Shown here: one piece after another, positions 40,701-51,335 of the stretch
Position numbering within the stretch: position 1 is the first letter of the stretch
How the letters are laid out: each line of letters opens with the position of its first letter
Source: Notospermus geniculatus
Lineage: Eukaryota > Nemertea > Pilidiophora > Heteronemertea > Lineidae
Assembly: GCA_002633025.1 (NCBI GenBank)
Contig: NMRB01000297.1
Span: 220,433-284,432 of the forward strand
Direction of reading: 5' to 3'
Length of the DNA stretch: 64,000 nucleotides
The notes under the pieces: model-generated
The model's database searches: none
What the model saw: only the letters and a program-made list of their open reading frames with translations
Told to the model about the DNA's origin: nothing
Position numbers and translations under genes: made by a program

Positions 40701-43700
40701 TCACTTTGTTCCTCGTCCTTTACCAAATGGTTTGTTTGGTGGTCCTCCACGTCCACCGCCTCGGCCACCACCACGACCTCCCAACATACCTGGAACGAAA
40801 ATGACACAACGAGGTTAAGATCTGGTCCGACTTCCACTCCCACTCCGACTCCGAGGTGCTAAAATACGGATTTTTCAATTCGGAGATGAAGGTCCATTTT
40901 TCAATCCTGAAAGAACCACTTCAGATTAACGAGGTAGAAATGAACTTCAAGTGAACAAATTCTGGAGAAAGACTTCAACTCAACGAATTCTGGAGAATGA
41001 CTTCAAGTGAACAAAGTCTGAAGACAGACAACAAATGAACAAACTCTGAAGAAAGACTTTAAGTGAACGAACTGTGAAGAAAGACAACAAGTGAACAAAC
41101 TCTATCTAGAGAAGGACTTGAAGTGAACAAACTCTGCAGGAAGACTTCAAGTGAACAAACTCTGAAGAAAGACTTTAAGTGAACAAACTCTATCTAGAGA
41201 AGGACCTGAAGTGAACAAACTCGGCAGGAAGACTTCAAGTGAATGAACCCTAGAGAAGGATTTCAAGTGAATGAACCCTAGAGAAGGATTTCAAGTGAAT
41301 GGACCCTAGAGAAGGATTTCAAGTGAATGAACCCTAGAGAAGGATTTCAAGTGAACAAACTCTGGAGGAAGGACTTCAAGTGAACAAACTCTGGAGGAAG
41401 GCCTTCAAAGTGAACAAACTCTGGAGGAAGGCCTTCAAGTGAACAAACTCTGGAGGAAGAACTTTAAGTGAACAAACTCTGGAGAAGGATTTCAAGTGAA
41501 CAAACTCTGGAGGAAGAACTTCAAGTGAACAAACTCTGGAGGAAGGACTTCAAGTGAACAAACTCTGGAGGAAGGACTTCAAGTGAACAAACTCTGGAGA
41601 AGGACTTCAAGTGAACAAACTCTGGAGAAGGACTTAAAGGGCCGTAATGCACCAACATTAACAAAGATTATCTTGAACTCAGCTTGAGCCACAACTTTTC
41701 CATTGTCACATCACGCCCTGGCAGAACTGAACAATTGAAAAGCTGCGGCTGAACCTGAGTTCAAAAAAATCTTGGTTGGTGGATACAGCCCCAAGTGAAC
41801 AAACTCTGGAGAAGGACTTCAAGTGAACAAACTCTGGAGAAGAACTTTAAGCGAACAAGCTCTGAATAAGAATCTGAACTCTGGAAAAGGACTCTCAAGT
41901 AGAAGTAGTCACAACACCTTCCAACTGATGCAGGTGGATCTTCTTTAAGATCAACCACTCGGGCTGCGCATGTACATGTATATTAATTCATTCCTCAAAT
42001 AATATACCAATTTGTCAACCTTCCATTTGAATACTCGAACAGAATGACAAATTCACAGTCAACTAAGCAGAACAACAAACAACCAAGGAACCCTCTTATT
42101 CTCATAACAAAAACAGTCCTAAATGATATTTCTCACGTTCTGTTCCAGTGATTTCATTTCGTCCTCAAAAGAAGCACTTTTTTTCCATTCTCTTCAATAC
42201 GACAAGAAGGGGCGGGAAAACATTGCTCGAGTTTCCACAGTCGGAAAATTGGATTATACTCGGAGCTTAAAGGACTTCCGGCTTGACACACTTTTATTGG
42301 TGAATGGAATTGAGAGTACAGGTGTCGTAAGTGGCCACTACTACATGCCTAGCACGTTACGCATTGATGGTTCGAGGATTGCTATGAGTGGGTTTTCAAA
42401 AATATTGAAAGACAACCTGAATCGGGACTCGATGCACCAAGTGCGAGACCAAATATGCCTGGATAAACAAGTGTGATGGGGGTCAGGGAAGGCTGCTGAT
42501 GTACGCCTACCACAGTACCAGTGCTTGGCATAGGCCTTGAAATTTAAAGGGGCCCTACCGGCAGCCTCCTCATAGCCATTTTGATGTGCTTATTACATCG
42601 ATTGGTTGGCGTGAGAATCTAACTCTGACAACTACAGTGTATTGCACCTAAAATACAGTACCTTGCACAATTGACCTCCCTTCCGCGCCGCGCACCATCC
42701 GCGTACTACATGCAGCGTCATGCACGTACCGTCCTCGTATCTTTCGAGGACGTGGCGCAGCGTCATGGAAGGCATGCAGTGAAGACGTAACGTCATTCAC
42801 CCGACGTCACGCAACAGAGACGCGTGACGTACCCGTACCATACGTGATGAACTGAAGCCTACCTTCCTCGTCACGTACGGGGAAGGTACGTGGATTTAGG
42901 GAGGTCAATTGTGCCAGGTACTGTATACTAAACATCAATCTTTGAGCCTAAATCCATAGTTTGTCAGTTGCTAGCGCCACCTGTGATGAAGTGACCGCAC
43001 TGATATGAGTCTAATAGGAGCAGTCAGCCACGCGTATTGCCAAAAGATGGCAACACAGTTCTAGTGGACCAAAAGAAACTTCTTTGATTGGTGCTCAATC
43101 AAGAATGAATGGGTCCGCTAGTGACACCTATTGGTCAACTCACTGACAGCTCCTATAGCTAGCTGTCTATACGGTCCCTTTAACAAAAACTGTGAGTGGC
43201 GGTTTTGAAAAATGAATAGGAAAACCAGTTAACATTTTGCTCTTTTTAGAACACATCACTCAACGCTCAATAAGCATGACAAGGACTACACAACCTTTAT
43301 CATCTGGTTTCACCTGCCTCACTGCCTTGAGGGCTCACTTCAGCTAAAAGCTCTGCTATACTCGTAAACTATGCGGCTGCAACCTCAGTTGGGGTGGTCT
43401 AAGAAAAGGGAGATAACACTTTGTTGACTACAAGATTGAACAGAACAGTTTTCTACCATTTACATCAGCAGAATGTGAAATGACATAGCTCTCTGCGACT
43501 TCAGGTGATTGACGAAACATAGCAGGCGCGTGTGCAGGAGTTTGAGCAGAGGTGGTTCCAGGGCCCCCACGGGACGTTGATGATGGAGCCGGAGGGAGGA
43601 GCGCGAGGGGGTGACCCCCCCCCCCCCGCATAGGAAATGTTGTAAAATCTGCATATCGAAGACGCCATTTCCCAGCATTTCAGCCTTGAACATGTCTTGA

Positions 43701-46700
43701 CTCAGCGAACCTGGTTGCATCCGCCATGCCCAACAACGGATACCTGATGGGCTTACTAATAATGGAACTATAGCGGGTACTACATCTATACAGAGCAGGG
43801 GTCCGAAGTTTCGCGAACCCGCTAGACCCTTCACCTACTTGTACCCCTCCGTGTGTCCGGCCCCTTGGACCCCCTGGACACGCACCTGCATAGGGTTTCC
43901 CTGTCTGGCCTCAGGAGAAGTTTGTGCCAAGCCTGTCACAGCGCACCATCCCACTACAGGAAAGCGTCCAACACGCATGACAGGCGACAAACTTAGAATT
44001 TCCGCGGGGTCAAGTTTCTTTGCATCTCCCCTTGATACAACCCCTGTATGTCACTGATATTTTGCTCCTCCAGCAAAATACTTATTTTCAAATCAAGCCC
44101 AACGTAAATTTCCTTTCACACAGTCACAACAGTGACATAATCCAGGAAGGCAGAATTCGGCATTGTACATGACGACAGACGTATGTCTTAAGAACTGAAA
44201 ATATGGTTGCCTTGGCTTTCAAACACCAGCAAAAAATAAACTATAAGCAAAAATGACAAGAATTTGTTTTACACAAATTACATCCATAAATGCTGTGCAC
44301 TTCTTTCCAACAAGGTTGTGATTTACGAGTACCTCAAATCTGTACATCAACCTTTCAGGTTTTCCACGAGCAGACGATGGAATAAAACAAGCCAATGATA
44401 ATGGATGACTTGGAGTACTGGAGAAAGTTTTGCTTTTTCTGTTGTTGCATATATTCACTGGTGCGTATTCTCCAGTCTCAAAGATGGTTACTCCATTTAC
44501 CACCTTGTCGCAGGCAAAAGTGTGTGTCACTGCATAATTTCCTCTTTTTTTCTGCGTGTCTGTTCACAAAAAAGGAGGAAATTTTCATGGAAAAAGCTGA
44601 AAATACATGTAGTTGTGAAATTGCTTTCAACTTGACCACCCTACATGTAGATTTTGACAGCTTTCAAAAGTTAATGAGTTTTGAAGCACTCAAGGTCATA
44701 TGGCATTAAAAGCTGAAGGAACATACTCAGAGCGGTCATTTTAACAACAAATATTCAGTTGGGAACTCCCACACTGGAATAGATGGAAATTTGTCCCTAG
44801 ACAGGGCCACATCCCTGATTATTGACCACGGTACATTATGGCCGAAAGATTCGAACGTCAGCTGTGGCAAGACCCCTGAAAAGTTGGACAGCTTTAATAG
44901 CCATGTCAATCAATCAACCCCCATTATCAACGTCTACCGCCACGGTGAGAGATCAAAAGAAAAACATCTCATCATCATCGTCACCGTGAATGATCTCACG
45001 CCAACAGAATTGACCTCTGAACCCGTGGCAAACTCACTTTATCAGGTTTTAACCTAAGGAATCGTTTAGGCTTCGGGTCCCAGCATTGACCCGTCAGCTA
45101 TTGGTTTCATATCCATCAGTTGCACGCCCGTTGGTTTATCGATTTTCGCCCGGCCACAGTCCAACATCAAAGGAGCCGCTGCGGGAAGCATTGACGACCG
45201 ATGAGTGGCTGTCAATCGCATGTCAATTGTTTTGTGACAGGTGGACGTGCTCACAGGGAATTCCCCATAATATGATACGAAGATTCACGTGGTCTCGCGA
45301 CCTCGCAAAGAATCTTGAAGTTCTTGTGGGTTTTGGCAAACACTAGTGCCAATCTTATAATCTTCTCTTGTATCTGTCAGATGTCGGCTGAGACTGTGGA
45401 CTTGACACAAACTCGTCAAATCTAAGACCTGGTCGTGACGTATTTGCCAATTTGACACTGGTGTCTTGGGTTTCTGTCCCCGGGTGGCCAAGCCAATAAT
45501 CAACCAGCCTTTGGCAAATGCAGTCATCAGACCTTGGGGTACCAAATTTGGTACATGATGTTCAAAATTTGATACCACTAGCCTGAGCATTTACAAAATT
45601 TGTGGCAATTGACAATGACTGTGAATGAACTACACCACGAAGGCTCACCAAGGTGAGTGAAAAAAGATGAAGAAAGTTTCCACACACCAATCTGAAGGTT
45701 CATTCCCATTTTGCCTTTTCCCCAATAGGCTCCTCAATATGAAATCCACAGCTAAACCTAACCCTTCCCCAAGACCTAACCATTGGAAAGAGCAAATTGG
45801 GAAAGAGTGAAGTGGGAAGACACCCAAGCGGCAGGTCCTGAGTTTGAATGCCGGACTAGGTGGGATTTATCATCCCTGGCTCTTCACATCCGTCTCATGG
45901 GACAGTAAGCTGTGGCCTGTGGTGCCTGATACCTTGTCTATCTTGTGTCAGCAAGGACAAGTAAAAGACCCCATCCAAGTGAGGAACATGAGTAGTTTGA
46001 GATGGCCTCTGCCATACTTACCAGGGCCAATGCTATGGCTTCGGCCCTGACGGAAAAACACAAAATACAAAAGAGCAAATCTGCAGATGCCATCAATGGG
46101 ATCACGGGAAAGATTGCTGCTTCAAATTTTAAATCAACGGATTGGAATAGAACTGAATCTGATTAGAATGATCCAAAATGCCTAAATTCCGCTAACCAGT
46201 AACCAAGGGTCTCACAATTGACCCATCAGTTATTGGTTTGTCATCTCTCTCTGTTCCACATCGCTGGATTTATGGATTTTTGGCAGCCACGGTGCGTGAT
46301 CAAAGAAGCCGACAACAAGAAGCATTGACCACTTGAGAGGAGCTGCCAGTGGTTGGATGGTGATTATAGGAGGACGGCCGTCAGGGGATCAGACCAATAC
46401 GGGTGCATCGAAACAGGTGAAATCAACCAAAACCACAGGTCAATGGGTTCAACGATTGTAGGAGACAAATTCTTGTATCTCAAAACCTTTGGATCTGAAA
46501 TTCTCTACCAAGCAGGGTTTCTGCTGGAGTACGGGGTATTAGATTTAGTAGGCAATTTTGTTGAAATAAGATATTTTTATCCAGGACAGCAATATTCCAT
46601 TGTAAATAGCATTACAAAATTTGAGCCAATCATTTATTTCTGTCGCCAGTTTATTTTAAAAGTAGCTATTGGCTCCTTTGGCTACTGCCAGCAGAAACTC

Positions 46701-49700
46701 TGCCAAGGGAACTACTCCTTCGTGGAGAGCTGTACTTGGAAAGAAGTACGAAAACAAAAGGGGCTGTTTGTTTTCGTCACTTGAGGAATCTGAGTTGTGA
46801 TCCTTGGGAAAATGGAAAAAGCTATGCTAATGCATTTGCAAATTGCAGGAAATGGCAGGGATTACATGTATTTGTTGTGCTGCTGTACAGAATAATCGCT
46901 GCAATTTGCAGCTTCATAGCTTTCTCCATTTTCTCAAGAATCACAACTCAGATTCCTCAATAGCAAAAATGAACAGCTCCTTTCCTTCAGCCTTATATTA
47001 TAGCCCCATACTGCCCCAATAATTTATCAACAGCCAAATAAGTGTTTACCAATTTGAGTGTTTACTGATTTAAAAACTACAACCAAAGAGTGGAACAAGT
47101 AGGCTACCCTCTGTAAAATACCGACAATAAGTGGCCCCTAAAGGCACTCTTGTTGAAAGTAAGCATCTTGATGACGATCACTTTTTATATGAAATGGTAA
47201 CACATGGCTCTTCTGGTGAGAATTTATGGCAATAAACTTTTTGTGGGGGAGCTGTTTTGGAAGTATACAAGTGTTGTGGTTAGTGAAAGGGGCTGTTCGT
47301 TTTCCTCAATTGAGGAATTTGAGTTGTGATCCTTGAGAAAATGGAGAAAGCTATGAAGCTGCAAATTGCAGCGATTATTCTGTACAGCACAACAAATAAC
47401 CCCTGCAATTTGCAAGTGCATAGCTTTTTCCGTTTTCCCAAGGATTACAACTCAGATTCCTCAAGTGACGAAAACGAAGAGCCCCTTTGATAGAAAGAAG
47501 GTGCAGGCCTAGAGGCGGCCTTAAAAAAAGAACCATGATACATCTACCGGAAGTGCATTATCAAATTGAAATGTAATTAAGGGAGAAGTATGGGTTATCT
47601 TCTGAAAAAAAGGCCACTAATCTTCATGCCTACTTAGTACTGACACACAGAAGTTATCTAGAAGCAAGAATGTTCATGATATCATGGCAATATTTTCTTG
47701 TAAATGAGGCAATAAAGATTACAGAACACATGTTGGGTGTCCTGATTGAGAGAACAGATGCTTGCAGATGTGATGAAGTGGGTTTTTAAAAATAGTTAGC
47801 ACTATAGATGTTAAATGCAGTCAAATACAACATAAACCACAATGGGGCATAGTACCACCACAGACCATGGTAACAATGCACAGATCTCGTGCAAGAAGTC
47901 TGGCATGCGTAACATGAGTTTACCCAAGCAGCCAACACGTATACACCCTTTCAAAAATACGGCGCTCAGTGTTCAGTGATGACGTCTAAGGCCGATTCTT
48001 TAGCCCCTTCCATTGCCAAAGAGACGGCCACGGTTGACCACAATTTTTTAATTCTTTTGATGATGTGCAGAGGGGAGAATTTAGTTTTTTTACTTTATAG
48101 TAAACAAGAACGTTGGAAGGGCGTAAAAACAACCCTCTGGATAGGAGACTGGAACATGCATTACTGAGTAAACCCACTCCAGCATGAATGCAAATCAATA
48201 GAAGATGTTTTGATTGAGTCAGATGAGCAAAGTGACAGTGGAGCCATCTCTTGGTCACTTTAGGTACTAAATTATTCAGGCGTCAGTTTGGCATGAGCAA
48301 ATACTGTGATACATGTACATAAAAACACAGCAATAACATGACAATAAATACCGGTAAGATGAATACATGTGAACACATGATGACCAAACAGGTCAGAGTT
48401 GGCTCTTATAAGCACTTAAATAGCCTCGATGCCGACAACAGGTATACGGCTATGTCAGCCAGGCTCGACAGATGAAGGAGAGTATACATGTACCAACTTT
48501 TAGATAGGATTCTTAACTGTCTCCTAAGAATTGTCTGGGTAGGCACCAATAATGCTAATCAGCATCACCACTTCAGTTATCTTGGGGGAAGATAAAAAAA
48601 TCTTGGGGGAATTATACTGTTAGTACAATTCCTCCAAGCTATAATTTATAAAACCCCTTTCCTTTCAGCCTAGTCAAGCCTTACATTCACTAATTACATC
48701 CACTGTATTTTTGTAATAGGTTGAGCAACCAATTTTTGGGGATAACATTCCGGCATTCGCCAAAATCTGTCGCCATCCTGTCATAGTCAATGAAAGAGAG
48801 AAAGAACTACATGTACAACCGTCTAATAACTGGATACAGTTAATGCAGAAATAAAGTTACACTTGGTCTAGCTTTTATCACTTTTTGCAGCTGCAGGTAC
48901 ACTTGTGGAAACCATTTCCCTCTTAGCTACATGTTGTATCTCCTGCGGCTGCCACCAAATTACGAAACAGGTATGTCTTAGCTGAGGAAGCAATCAGTTA
49001 ATACAACGCATCATGTGAATTTACCGGTAATTGATAATAAGCAAGAAGTCAATCTCCAGAATTCACGAATTTTCGACCCCAACTGGGGTCTTTTTCAAGT
49101 GGAACTTTACAATCTGAAACTCTAGAAAAGACTGAGCTGAAACCCGAATGTGGAACTAACCTGTGTAGACAGGATGAGTGAGCAATTAAGGAAAGAATAG
49201 TGTCCAAGCCCCACGGATGGTTGCTGGACCTAATTAAGAGAGTGGATGTAATTTATTACATCCACTCTCTTAATTAGGTCTCTTAATTGGATGATCAATT
49301 CACAACAACCCGGTTAGCCTACTACAGCAAGGGACGGGGATCCTTCCCTTCTTAAATCATGCTCCAACAATACGGAAATCATCCCTTAACCATGTTAACT
49401 AGACATGTTGTAGGTATAGGCCATTGCAAAAAACTCTATTATGATTTGATGTTCTGGGGCCTGTTTCATAAAGTGACTTTAAGCTAATGGTACCTTTAAC
49501 CAAATGGAAAACACATTGAGTTAATGGTACCACTAGCTTAAAGTCACTTTATGAAACAGGCCCCTGATCCAGAATTACACTTAACTTACCCTTGATGTAC
49601 AAATAACTTCTCTGAGGTTGATATTCATCCAGTTATCACAGCTGACAAGATGACCATTGTACGTTTCACCATTTTTTAACTCCACCAACTGGAAAAGTAT

Positions 49701-50094
49701 AAAATTAGTTAATTTACACCAACCGACAGAGTACTAGTACTAGTCTAGTTCGGTGATACCTACCTTTCGGCTTTTCATTTAACAGTAAAGAATAATAACT
49801 GCAATGGTTGTAATTAAAAACACTTTTATTATTTTTTACGTTGACTTTCAGGATAAACTTACCATAGGGTGGTTGACAGCTGTCCGTAAAAGTGACAATG
49901 GTAACTGAAATCCATGAAAAGATGAAACAGAGTAGTGAAGGGAGACGAGAGATACATATAAACAGATGACAAAGTTTAGGCCTAGGTAGGCTAGATCGTC
50001 AGTCATGCCCCATGGGGCATTCTGATGTCACTTCGGCATTTTTGCATCCCCAAACCCTCACTCTGCTCTGTTCCTGACCCTCCGGCCTAACCAT
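40701..50094 (-). CDS. LSM4: LSM4, U6 snRNA-associated Sm-like protein (broken exon 4)
   Basis: LSm4 is part of the Lsm1-7 ring (mRNA decapping, P-bodies) and the Lsm2-8 ring (binding the U6 snRNA 3' end). Exons on the minus strand: a possible exon 1 supplying only ATG before a donor (50094-50092, weak); 49904-49863, [14 protein letters not shown]; 49688-49590, [20 protein letters not shown] then [13 protein letters not shown], the Sm1 motif; 48777-48742, [12 protein letters not shown], the start of Sm2; and 40789-40701, [20 protein letters not shown] then FGKGRGTK and stop, the RGG tail. Splice sites are clean (CAG acceptors, GTAAGT donors) and phases agree. Exon 4 should continue with the IRG…KYLRIPDE segment, but after CY the sequence becomes an interspersed repeat. 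The missing ~45 codons are not recognisable anywhere between exon 4 and exon 5. The last intron is about 8 kb and repeat-filled. Confidence 0.88.
40937..41860 (+). repeat. ~29-30-bp minisatellite in the LSM4 intron
   Basis: Around 25-28 units of AAGTGAACAAACTCTGGAGG plus AAGGACTTC with small variants: TTTAAGTGAACA, AGTGAATGAACCCTAGAGAA (41238-41350), and CTATCTAGAGAAGG twice. It runs 40937-41638 and, after an inserted MITE, 41793-41860. The unit is 29-30 bp, not a multiple of three throughout, and does not encode a repeat protein. Confidence 0.85.
41639..41792. mobile_element. MITE inserted in the minisatellite
   Basis: GGGCCGTAATGCACCAACAT/TAACAAAGATT/ATCTTGAACTCAGCTTGAGC on the left mirrors the right end (GGCTGAACCTGAGTTC, AATCTTGGTTGGTGGATACA, GCCCC). 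The minisatellite unit is broken at GACTTAA and resumes as AAGTGAAC directly after, so the element arrived after the array formed. Confidence 0.75.
42548..43172. repeat. Interspersed repeat family X, copy 3 (with nested MITE)
   Basis: GGCAGCCTCCTCATAGCCAT (42557) and GTCAGTTGCTAGCGCCACCT (42964) match copy 1. The 3' part from CAGTCAGCCACGCGTATTGC (43022) matches copy 2. The gap between the halves is filled by the MITE at 42653-42926. Confidence 0.65.
42653..42926. mobile_element. MITE with ATACAGTACCTTGCAC ends, nested in repeat X
   Basis: ATACAGTACCTTGCACAATT plus GACCTCCCT mirrors AGGGAGGTC plus AATTGTGCCAGGTACTGTAT. The interior is GC-rich with inverted ACGTACC/GGTACGT and CGTCAT words. 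TA lies at both ends. Confidence 0.75.
43173..45065. other. Intronic stretch (LSM4, opposite strand), no other gene
   Basis: Contains a poly-C run (43616-43627) next to GGGGGTGACC, of the GGATCC/poly-C repeat type. ORFs at 43460-43834 and 44219-44530 (minus) have no domain I recognise and no splice context. Confidence 0.4.
45066..45240 (+). repeat. Interspersed repeat Z, copy 1
   Basis: GGGTCCCAGCATTGACCCGT, CAGCTATTGGTTTCAT, TTTATCGATTTTCGCCCGGC and GAAGCATTGACGACCGATGA are shared in order with 46207-46345. Confidence 0.6.
45825..46060 (+). mobile_element. Possible SINE fragment (B-box plus long body)
   Basis: The B-box-like TGAGTTTGAATGCCGGACTA (45840) is followed by a non-coding body (CCCTGGCTCTTCACATC, GTCAGCAAGGACAAGTAAAA, GGGCCAATGCTATGGCTTCG). 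No A-box is seen upstream. There is only one copy in the window, so assignment rests on the B-box alone. Confidence 0.35.
46207..46345 (+). repeat. Interspersed repeat Z, copy 2
   Basis: GGGTCTCACAATTGACCCAT, CAGTTATTGGTTTGTCAT, TTTATGGATTTTTGGCAGCC and GAAGCATTGACCACTTGAGA match copy 1 at 45066-45240, in the same orientation and about 1.1 kb away. Confidence 0.6.
46757..46983. mobile_element. Palindromic element 'AAAGGGGCTGTT', copy 1
   Basis: AAAGGGGCTGTTTGTTTTCG, GAGGAATCTGAGTTGTGATC and ATGGAAAAAGCTATG mirror CATAGCTTTCTCCATTTTC, GAATCACAACTCAGATTCCT and GAACAGCTCCTTT. Centre GGAAATGGCAGGGATTACAT. Second copy at 47285-47489. Confidence 0.75.
47285..47489. mobile_element. Palindromic element 'AAAGGGGCTGTT', copy 2
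   Basis: Same arms as 46757-46983 (GAGGAATTTGAGTTGTGATC … GATTACAACTCAGATTCCTC). The asymmetric centre (CAGCACAACAAATAACCCCT) runs in the opposite orientation to copy 1. The two lie about 300 bp apart. No gene between 47490 and 48580. Confidence 0.75.
48581..48741 (+). repeat. Interspersed repeat Y, copy 2 (ends inside LSM4 exon 4)
   Basis: Matches 27183-27320 through TTCAGCCTAGTCAAGCCTTA and GGTTGAGCAACCAATTTTTG. Its outer ends GTTATCTTGGGGG (48576) and GGGGATAAC (to 48746) are weak mirror images. On the minus strand LSM4 codons run straight into it and would read on as [15 protein letters not shown] and stop (48694). Confidence 0.65.
49046..49103. mobile_element. 'GACCCCAACCGGGGTC' family, copy 3 (one arm)
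   Basis: GAAGTCAATCTCCAGAATTC, ACGAATTTTCGACCCCAACT and GGGGTCTTTTTCAAGTGG correspond to one arm of the other copies. The mirrored arm is absent. Confidence 0.6.
49227..49280. repeat. Perfect 54-bp palindrome
   Basis: GACCTAATTAAGAGAGTGGA plus TGTAAT, a 2-bp centre, then the exact complement ending ATTAGGTC. No sequence around it looks like a larger element. Confidence 0.85.
49456..49564. mobile_element. Hairpin MITE 'GGGGCCTGTTTCATAAA', copy 1
   Basis: GGGGCCTGTTTCATAAAGTG plus ACTTTAAGCTA mirrors TAGCTTAAAGTCACTTTATG plus AAACAGGCCCC. The inner TAATGGTACC words are also mirrored. Second member at 54120-54273, inside OGFOD1. Confidence 0.8.
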
Positions 50095-50197
50095 ACATAT
50101 AGGGCCTAAATAACCCTAGCCTAGCCTAGGCCGGTTCGTACTAAAAGCCGACAACCGCCGTCAATCGCCGACAACCGTCGTCAACCGCCGACAACCA

Positions 50198-50304
50198 GGC
50201 CTTGCCGTTTGACGGGCGCGATTTTGCATGCGCCTCGCAAACAATAGAATTTCTATTGTTTGCGAGCTGCATGCAAAATCGCGCCTGTCAAACGGCAAGG
50301 CCTG
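50198..50304. mobile_element. Nested hairpin with 8-10-bp direct flanks
   Basis: GGCCTTGCCGTTTGACGGGC/GCGATTTTGCATGCGCCTCG/CAAACAATAGAA is mirrored across its centre (50247). The same GACAACCAGG stands at both sides (50190 and 50305), a likely 8-bp or slightly longer target duplication as in hAT-type insertions. Confidence 0.75.
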
Positions 50305-50314
50305 GACAACCAGG

Positions 50315-50612
50315 GTTTCCGCCAGGATTGTCAAGGAGGGGGGGAGAAAAAAAATTCAAAAAAAATTTTTTTTTTCGAAAAAAAATTGGGGTTAAACTTA
50401 AAAATGGCCTCCAGAGTCATTTTTTGCACTCCAAAATGCAAAATTAGTCTTCCTTCTGCAGGAAAATTGCATTTGAAATGTGACAAATTAAAGAAAAACA
50501 CTACTGAAGTGAAAATAGTGATATTTGAAAAAGGTTAGTCTGCAAACTTGAGGGGGGATATCCCCTCCTTGAAATTTTTGAGGAGGGGATTCATCCCCCC
50601 TCTGGCGGAAAC
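50315..50612. mobile_element. Nested element with GTTTCCGCC ends
   Basis: GTTTCCGCCAGGATTGTCAA/GGAGGGGGG on the left mirrors CCCCCCTCTGGCGGAAAC on the right. The core has a poly-A/T hairpin (50348-50385) and non-coding sequence. GACAACC words flank it on both sides, because it sits in the CCGACAAC repeats of the host foldback. Confidence 0.65.
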
Positions 50613-51335
50613 ACTGACAACCCCAATAAAACCGCCGAGAACCAAGTTATTCCCGCTTATATTTCAGATCTTTACATATTCTACTCGTTTTCTAACATAA
50701 ATGAACTCAATTTGTCTACTTTATTCACAGACTGCCCCAAAGTTTGTTAATGTTTTAGCGCCGACAACCCAACATACCCAACTCGGCACTGTACTGGCGG
50801 CGGCCATCTTGAGATGGCCATGGCATGATGGGCGTCGGTCTAAAACACAGACTGTGATTGTCCGTCAAACGTGTCAAAGTGGGAGACCGGCGGAGTCTGC
50901 CGCAGACTCTGAACGAAGTCTAATTGAAGTGTTCCGCCCCAAAGACAAGATAAAACATAATTTAAAACACAATAATATAAAACATATAAAAGTTGTCCAT
51001 GTGATAGCCATTTCAAATGCGTTCCACCATTTCTAACGACAGACATAGATGAACTACATGTAGGGGCCTACGCCACCATTTCTAACGACCCACGAATCTG
51101 CTGCCAGCTCAAGATGGCCACCGCCAGTAGTGCAGAGTTGGGTTGTCGGCGCTAAAACATTAACAAACTTTGGGGCAATCTGTGAATAAAATAGACAAAT
51201 TGAGTTCATTTATGTTAGAAAACATGTAGAATATGTAAAGATCTGAAAAGAAATACAAGTGAGAATAGCTCAGTTGTCGGCGGTTTTATTGGGGTTGTCG
51301 GCGATTGACGGGGTTGTCGGCTTTTAGTACGACCG

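Larger units (their letters stand above)
50132..51335. mobile_element. 1.2-kb foldback element with two nested hairpins
   Basis: Ends CGGTTCGTACTAAAAGCCGA (50132 on) and TCGGCTTTTAGTACGACCG (to 51335). CCGACAAC words are repeated and mirrored. AACATAAATGAACTCAATTT and TTAATGTTTTAGCGCCGACA in the left arm (50695-50770) mirror 51140-51215. The left arm is interrupted by 50198-50304 and 50315-50612. It lies between the divergent LSM4 and OGFOD1 genes. Confidence 0.8.

Noticed and set aside
40937-41860. CRISPR array or coding repeat
   Set aside because: Units abut without unique spacers, the host is eukaryotic, and the unit length is not consistently a multiple of three.
42123-42476. 117-codon ATG-started ORF in the LSM4 intron
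   Set aside because: No domain, signal peptide or splice signals. It could be chance or an old element.
44219-44530. 103-codon minus-strand ORF
   Set aside because: In LSM4 orientation but does not match the missing exon 4 residues, and no family was recognised.
46353-46784. 143-codon plus-strand ORF
   Set aside because: Begins at TTG, its first ATG is far inside, and it ends in a palindromic element.
48880-48975. Possible plus-strand exon (TGCAG … GTATGT)
   Set aside because: Splice-like ends and an open frame are present, but there is no recognisable peptide or partner exon, and it lies antisense in an LSM4 intron.
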